Translations under genes and position numbers: made by a program
Notes under the pieces: model-generated
Databases searched by the model: none
Told to the model about the DNA's origin: nothing
What the model saw: the letters and a program-made list of their open reading frames with translations, nothing else
Shown here: positions 50,461-61,201 of the stretch, in pieces
How the letters are laid out: the number at the start of each line of letters is the position of its first letter
Position numbering within the stretch: position 1 is the stretch's first letter
NCBI GenBank assembly: GCA_036583965.1
Contig: JAZBQD010000019.1
Span: 18,846,085-18,910,084 of the forward strand
DNA length: 64,000 nt
Direction of reading: 5' to 3'
From: Prunella strophiata
Lineage: Eukaryota > Chordata > Aves > Passeriformes > Prunellidae

Positions 50461-53279
50461 AGTCATATCTTATGGTCTGAACTAGGGACTGAGCACAACA
50501 ACAGAAATGCAGCATGCATGGACCTGTCCATTACATCCCCATGTGTTTGAGACAGAAATTAGACATGGTGCTATCCCATAACGTATCTGATAGCTTAAAA
50601 GTCACTGAAACAGCTCAAATTCTGCATTTTGAAATTCTGGATAGTTGCTAATGACCATAAATATAATGGTAAACCTAAACTGACCAAATAATATATTCTC
50701 AGAAGCATTCCAAATGCAACAAGGAGGATGACTTTACTGGTCGATTTTGCTTTTAAGACCATGAGTTTTTAAGGCAAGTAAGAAAATAAAATGGTAAAAT
50801 GATGATGCATAAATGTGCTTCTAGGGCTAAGTTCTGGTTCCCTAAATAGCAATGTTCTGCTTTAGCTTTAGAGGACTGGAAACTGCAAGGAGTGAAGTAG
50901 TCACCTCAGAAGGAACTGAAAGATATCATCATGTTTTATATACTTTTCTTCAATGACCTCTGCACCTTTACTATATAGAAAAACCTAAGCCAAGCCAAAA
51001 TGTCTGCATATAGAATTGCATTGACTTGAAGTTCAGACTGTTTTGAATCTAGTGTTTCAGTTAGAACACACCTGTAATTTTCATGTAGCCAATTTTTGCA
51101 TAAATGTCTTTTTTTTTCTTTTTTTTCTATTCCATTTTTATTCTTTTTATTACATAAATGGGATCTTTTTTCTCAGAGAAACTTTGGTGAAAGAGGTCAT
51201 TCAATCAGCTGCTATACAAACTCTATATGAAGTCTGTGAACTTTCTAGGTTATGTCGTTTCCTTTTTGACTGCTGGGAAGGTTGTCAAACACAATCCTTT
51301 GAAGAAAGACTTGCTCACCATCTCACTTCACCCTCTTTGAGGTAGATATTTAGAAATACTCTCATTTTCCACTAACATATAGAATCTGTAACTTTACTTG
51401 TGTTTCAGTGTAAGGAGAGTTTAGAAAAAATGTCTCCCTTTCTAAATGAGACACTTATCACAAAGAAAATTTAAGAATAAATATAGTGATAAAAAGAAAC
51501 AAAAGCAGAGGATAACCACATCTTTTCTTCTGATACTGCACTTGATTCCATTCTATCACCACCCATGACACATCAACATCCATCCTGATCAATGTCTTTC
51601 CCCTTCTTGTGGATGAACACTTCAAAAACTTCCTCTACTCTCTGCCATTGTTAACCTAAGCAATAACAGTCATAACATTTAAAGTCAATTTTCTAAACAA
51701 TCACTGTTTTTCTCCTGTTTGAATGTCCTAAAAAGAAATAAATAAAATCCAGACATGGTTTCTTGACAGCTGTGGTACTGGCACTTAGTAAATGCTTGGT
51801 AACAGCCAATCAGAATTGTTTACTTTCTTCTTTAAAAATGAAGTTAAAAATTTGTGATCCCAGAAGATAATTTTCCTTCCATATTATATTTGCAACCTCT
51901 CTCTCAGGGAGTCAGGTCAGCTTTTGCATCAATTACTCCAGGACATAGTAAATATCTCATGAATGTTAACACAGCCATGAGAGTTCAAATACTGCTTTAT
52001 TCCTAAACCATAATTATATCCCAGGGTCTGTTGGGCACAGTCATACTTGTCATTGTACACAACATTATTCACCTTTCTCATCATTCTTTCTAATCCAGAC
52101 TAGGACAGTAGTGTCCAGCCATCAGTCTATAGGTGTGGTGAAAAATGAGGTGGCAGCTTAAGGCTATTCCTTAGGAGAAGTGGAGTCAAAAGTGGAGTGA
52201 AGAGGAGGCAGTGCTTTGTGTGGTGGTTTCTTTTTCCTGATGGCAAACCTTTGATTAAATACTGAGCCAGAAGCAGACAGGCAGGCCTCTAAAAGGAGAG
52301 CTTGGAGAGACTAGTGTCACTCCACTGGCAGAAAAAAACTCATCCTTCAGTCTCTTGTTGGTAGACACTGCTTTTTTCTGTGACAAACTCTTTGTATGAA
52401 AACTACCTTACAGTTAGAAGCAGTAGTTAAAGACAGGATGGAAAATGACACCATCCTCCTAATGTTTGGCAAGTAGAATACCCCTGCACCTCTAAATGGT
52501 GCTGTTTAATCAATGAAGTAATTAATTTTTCTAAGAAATGCTATGCTGGCCTGGACATCCTTTAGCATTTACATTTGTAATCTTTATTCTCATACCTATA
52601 ATCACAAAGTCTTGCATCTCAGGGAAGACAAGCTTAAGTACTTCTGGACCCACTGGTTCAAGGAAAAGGTGTCATAAAAGACATGACAAGCATATTGAGA
52701 TTCACAGTAAAATCAGGTTGCAAGTCAGAGCCTATAATCAGACATAACACCAGTGGATGTGTTTCTTAAACTCAGTATGAACATTAAGTAAAAAATGACT
52801 GATTAATTCAATTATCCTACGTAGCTTCCCACTTAAATATTTATGACAACTCTATCTCTCCTGAGCATAATAAAAGGCAAAATGAAGCTAAGCACCTGAA
52901 AGCAGCATTCTTCATCAAGTTGTGTGGGTAGAATGTCCCAGATATCTCACTAAAAAAGTAACAAAAATTCACAAGATTAAGTGTTCTCTGCTGCTTGTGT
53001 TCAACAGTCAAAGAAACGGTCTGGAGCAGTACCACAGACTTAGTTAGCCAGTATCATGGTAGAAACAGAGGACATTTTCCTCTTCTGGTACTTTTTCTGA
53101 AACTTTTAAGGTTTTGGATTTTCCTCCTCAAAATAAGAAATCAAAAGGTCAGGCCCCATATGGTTATGTGCTGGCTTTGTGAAGTTTTTTTTTTATTGCT
53201 AATACCAGCTACAGTCAATTATATTCACCCTAGCACTCATTTTCTCATGTCAGTTTGGGGTTTGCAAGCTTGAGTGAAA
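50461..53279. other. Gene-free DNA between the L3-like remnant and the LTR
   Basis: No exon or element recognised; a T-rich run lies at 51109-51150. Probably FLRT2 intron sequence. Confidence 0.5.
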
Positions 53280-53709
53280 TGATGCTTCAGGTTTTAGCTT
53301 TTATATTTTTCAGGTTCTATTCTGCTTTAGAGTGTAAACCCAAGCTTCATACTAGGGGATAGTAAGCTCTCTTCACAGAGTAGGGAGACAAAACAATTCC
53401 TTTCCTAGCTGGGGACCAAGGACAAATGATCCAGATCTCAGGCCCAAGAGCATAAACAATGGTGGACCAAAGAGAGAAAACAAGAAGGATGGGACTTCAT
53501 GGGCTAAAGCTGTAATTGGACAATTAACTCCAATATGCAAATGGACCAGAACTTATGAAAGTGTGAGACCCCATGATCGGTTGTCCATTTTGTGACCATT
53601 TTGGGTTGTGCTGCCCAAGGTGGATCTATCTGAGGCCTTTTAATAAATACCTACTTTACTCCTTAGCTCTATCTAGTCTCTGTTCTAGGTCAGCCTTCAA
53701 AAGGCATCA
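53280..53709 (+). mobile_element. Endogenous retrovirus LTR (solo or truncated)
   Basis: The 430-base segment starts TGATGC and ends GCATCA, a 6-bp terminal inverted repeat with the canonical TG...CA ends of an LTR. A poly(A) signal AATAAA lies at 53642-53647, about 60 bases before the 3' end, giving a plausible R-U5 layout on the plus strand. The block after it (CTCTGTTCTAGGTCAGCC) resembles songbird ERV LTRs as I remember them. I see no gag, pol or env coding around it and no second LTR. The five or six bases flanking each end do not match, so no target-site duplication is visible. Confidence 0.7.
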
Positions 53710-53990
53710 GTCCTGTAACAGCAGCACTGGCCATGCTTGTGACCAGATGGCTGTCAGCAGGAGTGGAGCTGATTCCCTGGTTCATCCATAGGCTGTGGCA
53801 ATGTGGGCCTGGAGCTGACCTGCTGGGTCAGAGCCCAGTCTCCTCCTCTTGCAGGCAGCCCTGCCATTCAAAGGTAACACCTCAGCCAGGAGCTGATGTA
53901 TGGTTTGCTCCTCCTGCTGTGAATGCCTCCCTGTTTTCTCCAGGGAGATAAGAGTATGTGCTTGAGCTGCTTTTGGTCCCAGGGTTAGCT
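53710..53990. other. GC-rich segment directly downstream of the LTR, identity unknown
   Basis: This segment is clearly more GC-rich than its surroundings and begins at the LTR's 3' end. Overlapping open frames exist but show no recognisable protein. It could be a leader remnant of the provirus, although I see no clear tRNA primer binding site, or older unrelated sequence. Confidence 0.35.
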
Positions 53991-56128
53991 AAAGATCCCT
54001 CACAAAGCCACGGCATGACAAGCATTATTAGCTTCCTCCTGGAATTCAAAAAACATTTTTATTTTTCAGTTTAAATTGACAAATTGAGACATGGGGCTGC
54101 ATGTTCTGGGTTCAGCTGTGAACTGCATACAGCCCTGTGGTAAATATACATACTACAGAAACTGCTCAACTGCACAGCTGGTATCAAAAGCAGCTCAGAC
54201 TTTCCCAAGAAATACAGGATAAGACCCAGTATGTGGGATATAGGAGAGTAAGGCCAAGGGCTTGAGATAACACATAAGTTTGTGATTTAGTACACATAAT
54301 TGTACTAGCTTGGGTGGTTATTCTGAGCTACCTTCAGGATGCCTTCTTGTCCCCTTGGAGCAGACCAGAATGAGTACAACTCAAAGTGTGGCCTAAATCT
54401 GCCTTGGCCTTTGGAACTGCTGTTGTGACTCCACAAAAGACAATGCCAGATCTTCTGCAGAGTTGAATAAATTTGCTTAAGGGTTGCAAAGTGAGACGGG
54501 AGCACAAGTAAAATTAAAAGTTACAAGTTCCTGTCTCTCAGTCTGCATTCAATCAATGAAACCACATGTCCTCTCTGCTTAGACATATGGCTTTGAAGAC
54601 ATGGCCCTTAATGGCCTGAGGTTTGACTGTTCCAGCTTTGTTATTTTGGTTTGTTTTTTTCCTTTTAGCCTTTACTACCAACCTCAGACAGAGTCACTCA
54701 AAGCAAGTAGAGGGAAGAAGACTGGTGTCACAGTGGGGGAACTCAATTTAATACAAACACTCAGAGAATTTTTTTTTTGTTTCTTGAAAGCATGTAAATA
54801 GACAGTATGATTTACAAGGATTCAGGGAAACAAGCACATAACTTCCCCTGATATTGTAGTTAAGACAGCTTGGAAACTATAGTGATGTGTAGAGAACAGC
54901 ACAAACATACACTGCAGAAACCCAAGGCAGCTATTCAAATCCATCTTTGTTTTAAGCACCAACTATTAAAGTGACCATGCTGGTTTTACCTTGTTCTCTC
55001 TGACAGTAGGTGACAAACAGCTTTTTAAATGCTGAAAAGTTGCAAGTCTGCCTTTTCTGAATTGCAGAGGGAATTTGTCTTCTTGGTTTTTGAATAACAA
55101 TGCAGAGTGAAAGCCGGAAGGAATAGCTGCACATACTATATCAAATATGCACAGAAGAAAGAAAAAGAAATATAAACCTGGCATATTGAGACTTATATGG
55201 ATTAAAGTGCCTAGATTATACAGCATGCAGGTTTTAATGTGGCCTGAATAAGACATGGTAGAATTCAGGGCAATTATTTTACTGTATGAGCAAAAAAAAA
55301 TTAACCCCATGTTGCTAATGCTGCAGATTACCCCAAATCCTTGATTCAACTATACCATGTGGACAACTTTGTGACAAAGTTAAATAATCTTTCTGTCTTT
55401 CACCACTTCTTGCAGCTCTTTTTACTATTCATTGGATGAGCAATCTTAGACCTCAGATGGAGACAAAAAATTGCAATAGCGAAATAATGACCTTTTATTC
55501 TGTTCCTGGAGTGCTCTTGAACCAAATATTACAATTTTCTAAAATATATGTATGATTTTAAATTGTAAAATAAAGTCTTCTGCAAATTAAAGCTATGAGA
55601 TGGCTTATTATTGAAAGTGTCATTCATTGCAGTTGGTCACATTAGTCACGCGAAGAGTTTTTGGGTTCATGCTAAATGCTCAGAATTTCTAGTATTAATA
55701 TTTCTGGTGGAAATGTTCATAGAAAGCTGTGTAAGACAAACTCAGCTTAAAATTCACTGTTAAGGTTCTTCTCAAGACTCATGTAAATATGCCCAAAAAG
55801 CAAGGGAAAAGGAATGCAAATATATCACTCCCATTTTCAGGAATTTCTGCTTCCAGGGCCAAATTCTCCTATGAAGAAAATGGCCATTTTATTGCACTTG
55901 TCTGGTGAGACATATTGCATAATATTTTGACACTTCAAACTGAAGTCTGACTAAGGTATGGCAAGCACATTTGAAGAAATAATTAAAAAGGAGATGTAAA
56001 ATATTTGTGGTTTCTTTTGTTTTCAGGTTTATTGCTAAACATCTAAGATTTGTGCATAAATATTTTTTTTTAAACAGATGCCACAATTTCATAATGAAGT
56101 TTGAGACTGTGAATGTTCTTTCTCTCTT

Positions 56129-56208
56129 AAAAAAAACCAAAAAACCCAAACCAAACCAAACAAAAAACAACAGAAAAAAAGCAAAAATTCCAAACCAAAC
56201 CAAACACT
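56129..56208 (+). repeat. A/C-rich run with AAACC units
   Basis: AACCAAAAAACCCAAACC followed by repeated AAACC/CAAAC units, then more A-runs and a second AAACC cluster. It explains the Gly/Phe/Trp-rich minus-strand open frames. Confidence 0.9.
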
Positions 56209-56574
56209 CTCCATTGTAACTTTCTTCCCAGTGTCATGTGCTAATATGTCATCATAACATCTGTCTTCTGTATGCTTTCTCAACAAAAGTAATATTGATG
56301 TTTTTAGTACAGTGGTAAAAAGACATTACTGTGAGTTATTTTATTGCTTAATTTTGAATATTCAAGTTCTATAATACTCTATTTCTCACATTTTCTATTT
56401 CTGAAGTAGGTTTATTTGCACTAGGTTGCAAGACTAGTGCTCTTTAATTCAAGAGAAACCAGAAATTATTAAAATTGGTAAAAGAAGGTGGTCCATAGAA
56501 AATGTATAATTTTTAGAAACTAGTACAGAATCACAGTCATGGATTCCTTTCCCATGTATGAAGCTTCATGGCTC

Positions 56575-56635
56575 TGATTCTATTCTACTGCCTTTGAAGT
56601 CAATGGAAAATTTCCCATTAGTTTCAGTAGGCCCT
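56575..56635. repeat. Remnant of an ancient palindromic amniote repeat (tentative)
   Basis: TGAAGTCAATGG (56595-56606) and CCCATTAGTTTCA (56614-56626) form an imperfect hairpin with about three mismatches. The motif 'TGAAGTCAATGG...CCATTGACTTCA' is common in reptile and bird non-coding DNA as an old dispersed repeat. A second fragment, ACTGAAGTCAATGAGCC, lies near 56745. The family name is not something I can assign without a library search. Confidence 0.4.
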
Positions 56636-59241
56636 TTGTTTTATTTTCAGAAATATTTTTTAAAGCCTCCCATTTTGAAGTTCCCCTGATTTAACCCTGG
56701 GTGTGACCTTGAGAGAATTTTTATGCCCATGAACAGACAGAATTACTGAAGTCAATGAGCCTGGAGGGCTGGTCCAAATATCATCACTTATAGTGCTATA
56801 TTCTGCTAACTGCATAGAATGACAATATCTTGACTTGACTTCTCCATCCCACTGTATAATTTGAGATATGTAGCTGTGCAGCTTATGCAATAGTTATACT
56901 GCTAACAATGGCAGCTCAGAGGGAAAACAGAGTTACTACTTTGTGGAATGACAAGGACATAAAACTGCAAGACAGTAGTTTCAGTGTGTTAGGGAAAAAT
57001 AGCAAAAAGGCAATTTTCTCCAAGTTTCTTGGGACTATTCTGAACAACATTTAGTGTAATAGGCTTGAAAGAAATATTTTCAAGAAAGTAGCTGAAACTT
57101 TGTTTTACATAAATTCAGTTGATTCAGGAAAGCAATTATTGCTGCATCAAGGGATTTTTTAAAGAACTGAATAATAAACAAGATAATGGGCTCTATCAGT
57201 TTCATGGGATATTTAAGGGTGTAATTCACTTTTCAAAATGAAAGTTTATCCTAAAGTTTTATCTGTTGGTGCAGTGCACCATCCTGCACCATGTAAAATC
57301 TCACTGCCATGGTTTGATTTAATTGGAAGCAGAGATAAAAAACACCACCGTGTATTAACAGCAGTCTCACTAATTAATGTCAGCCAAAACTTTAACTCAT
57401 TCCAGGCATTGTTTTATTTTACTTTTACACACATCCTTCTAAAAAAAATCAATGCACCCTCCACCTCCTCCACCCTGATGAAGCTCTCATTTGTACCAGC
57501 ATGATGCCAAGGAAGAGCCCTATTGGAACCCTGCACTGGATGTTCTTTCCCCTATTCTGTAACAATGACCTAAATTCACACACACACATCTGTATTTCCA
57601 CCTTTTTATTCCCTTTTTCACTGCTGCACATTTGTTCTACATTCTTCCTCCCTCATCTCTGCACTCCCCAACATGAAGCACAATCCACTCCAGGAGGCTT
57701 CTGTGGATTTCAAGCAAGCATAGACAGGCTTCTGACTGATATTTGCTCCCTCCCGTGACTTACATAAACTAAATGGCATTTGGATTTCTGAAGGAACTGT
57801 ATTTGGTTGGAAAGTGAATACTTCTTTTACTCTTAATTTTTCAAAACAGAATTTCTAAAGGGTTTTTTTATCCCTCTTAAATATCAAAGTAATTTTTTCT
57901 CAGCAGCTCCAAGCTCCCCTTAGATTTGTGAGCTGAACATTTTGTTTCCTTTAGTGTGCTGATATCTTTCCAAAACAGTATCAATGAAAAAAGCATGGAA
58001 ATAAATCCATCTTTCTTGAAAGAGGCCTCTGCTAAATAAATGGATTTAAGGATGTCCAGGCTCTACCCATAGGAGATAGCAAGAGCATTTAACACTTACA
58101 GTAAATGTACTCTGTGCCAAATTACTTTTCACCTCTCAAGTATAGTAGAAACATTAGGTAATGATGCTTCAGTCCAAATGAAGACCAGCAAACGCATAAC
58201 TAAGAAGAAATGAACATTAGAAAACCTATAAAATCCCTGATATGCAACTAGGCCAGTTCATTGCATTTGATCTGACTCAATTTCATCTGTAAGTAGAATA
58301 GTATCTAGCAGACACTTCCCTGCTGAAGGTGAAATGTGCAAAAGTTCTCTTGACCTACTGCTTTTAATGAAACATGTGTTTCAATGTTTCTTTAAAATAA
58401 ATGTTGAAGTTTGGGGAGGCTAGGTGTCAAAGAAGTACTGGATACCTGGAAGTAAGCACCACACAAATATACTTGCTTGAAATGAGTTAAACAAAAACAT
58501 CACTAAATTTGCAATTAAACCTTGGTGAGTGATAATTTACTGGAAAAGCATTGCAGATGGTGAGTTCAGGAATCAGGAATGAAAAAGTAGTGAAGGACTC
58601 AATAAGTATGGAAAGAGAAGCATATCATGAGATATCTTTTATGGTTACAAGTGAAATATCTTCAGGTAGATGTCCCTTCTGTAATTAGGACCAATGTAAA
58701 AATGCATAAAAACAGTGAAGATAAATTGTACATCAATAAGGTCTCAAAAAAGAATAGTCAAATTCTACAGAAAAACAGGATAAACTGTAAGATAAGAATC
58801 CTGATTATCTAGTCTGTTACTACCTACATGGGTTTGAAAAAAATTAAATCTCTTGATTGCATTATATTTGTTTCAAAGACTTTGATGGTTTCTTTTTGTA
58901 TATATTTTCCCTTCTGTTGCGATGAAAAATGGGTTTGGGATATTTTCTACTATTAACTGCTGGACAACAGTTGTGAAGGGGAGAAGGAATGGATGCACCT
59001 TCTCTTTTACTTAGCACTCTTCTGTAATCCTTGGAGCAGCACAGTCTCTTAAGTGCACACTTGACAAGGATGAAAAAAAAAAAAATGCTTTCAGTTAAAT
59101 CTATTTTCAGGTTTGGGTTTTAACCCATTTTCTCACTCCACTTATATTTGGAGAGAAGGCATTATTTTCCCTCCTAGTGCGGGTAGTATTCTATTTCCTA
59201 AGCTCACATGGGGGAACACGTGGGGAGTTTCCTTTAATAAA

Positions 59242-59273
59242 TTCACAAGTAAGAAGTTGTTCTTACTTGTGAA
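59242..59273. repeat. Perfect 14-bp hairpin with 4-base loop
   Basis: TTCACAAGTAAGAA, loop GTTG, then TTCTTACTTGTGAA. A further TTACTTGTGA copy follows at about 59281. Confidence 0.95.
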
Positions 59274-60058
59274 CCATGTATTACTTGTGATGCCAGAACT
59301 GTTTTGACTTTTCATCTTAAACTGGGCTTTAAAACAAATTTTCTAGCCTGCAGCTTATAATAATAGGCAAAACAATCAATGTGAAAGGTTTCAAAGCTCC
59401 TTCTTGTATTTTTCTATCAATATCAACAATACCAATGCAGAATCAATACTCTCCTCACACCTCTGCTGAACATAATGCTGCTACAAAGGCTTTGTAAATC
59501 CCTGGACCTCACATGACCTCTGATATCTCTGCTCCACTACAACACCTGATCTGTTGCTGGTACTTGGAAAATTGAGAGGCACTTGATTTTTCTCTGCCAG
59601 AGAAAAGCTGGACTGCAAGACAAGTTCAGAACATACTTCTACAGGGGAAACAATATGTTCATGAAAAATCATTGAGGCATTGTTAGAGCCATGCAGGAGC
59701 TCCTAGCTCCCTTGCTTCACTGACAGTGTGAGCAGAACAGGGTGTGGACATATGTGAGATGGTGGAGTTTACAGGGAGGGCTCCAGTGTGTCCCCAGTGT
59801 CAGGGATGGGTGCTCAGCTCACCTGCCTCCTCTTGGATTAATGGGGAGGAAAGCATGTGTACATGTGGAGGCTCTGGCCTTCATCCCCACCTCAACTACT
59901 ATAACCACTGTCAAAAGTGAGGAAGGTTCTCAAAACCTAACCAGCAGCTTCAGACAGATTAGAAAAGGTATGTACTTATTGATTATATAAAAAAACCCAG
60001 AAATTACAATGTTTAACACTTGGTATTACAACCAAATTGGAAATTGAATTGTTTGGGA

Positions 60059-60089
60059 AAAAAAATCACTCTTAAAAAATCACTCTTAA
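60059..60089 (+). repeat. Two-copy tandem duplication, 14 bases
   Basis: AAAAAATCACTCTT is repeated back to back. Confidence 0.85.
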
Positions 60090-61154
60090 CTAGTATCAGA
60101 TTTCTGCTGTAAATAAGACAGATATGGAAGTTTCTGAAGGAAGAGCTCACTGTAATCCTTTGTAAAGAAATTCCTAGCCAACTTAAATATAGAATTTGCA
60201 ATTAGCTACCACTATAATTATTGAATCAAAACCCAGATGGGAATTCCAGACATGAAAAATCAAATCTTGTAGTTATATTGATTAAAAATACAAATATAAC
60301 TAATGCTAGGACTACATTTGAATGCTTGTTTGAATATTTCAATAATGTTCCCCGTTTTCAAGCATATAATCCTAATAATGTTCACATGTGAGTGTTTTCT
60401 AAATGGCAAATTATTATACCTACCATTTAGACACCATGATTACACAAAGAAAATAAGATCTTAACCCATGATGAACTGTCAAAAATTAATGAAGCTTAGA
60501 GGTATGGCAGGCAAGCTCTGAGTGAGATCAGGAAGCTTTTCAGACTAAGAGCTGTTACCAGTGCATGCCTAACAGAGACACTTGATTTACACATTTGATT
60601 TACAGGACCTTTTACATTTAAAAGCATGTTGTCAACATGAACAATTCACCAAACATTTCTGTAGGTGTGATAAATGCTATAGAACAACTAGATGAAGCAG
60701 AAAAGTGAACAGCTGTATTTTGAAGATTTTAAGCAACCAGAAGATTTCTAATAAGATTTTAGATGTTTAGCACTTGATTGGTATGTACTTTTCATCAGTG
60801 CATATTTTCTGCTGAAAAGCTCTGAATCAATGACATTAAAAAGCTTTGTACTGCATTGCTATGATTAAATTTTTAATTGCAATTTGGATTTGAGTGCTAT
60901 TTAGGCACTGCTGATATTTCCAGTGCTCATGCAAACCAGTATCCTCCTAACACTGATCTGGGACCAGTGAACTCTGAGGGTTGATTTCAATCAGTCTCAC
61001 AATTTTTCAGAGAGAACAGATAATCAACCACTGCACCTCTGCTTGGCCAAGTTCCTACCAACTGCCCTGGCTCCTTGGAGCTGGGAAGGTAGTAAAGGTG
61101 GATCTGGATTTACACAGCTGTGGATTAATATACATTCTGGACATATATTCTGGG

Positions 61155-61199
<45 letters not shown>
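61155..61199 (+). repeat. Poly(A) homopolymer of 45 bases
   Basis: Uninterrupted run of 45 A. It could be a retrotransposition tail or a slippage expansion. No gene or element body is recognisable in the 200 bases upstream, and no flanking duplication is evident. Confidence 0.97.
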
Positions 61200-61201
<2 letters not shown>

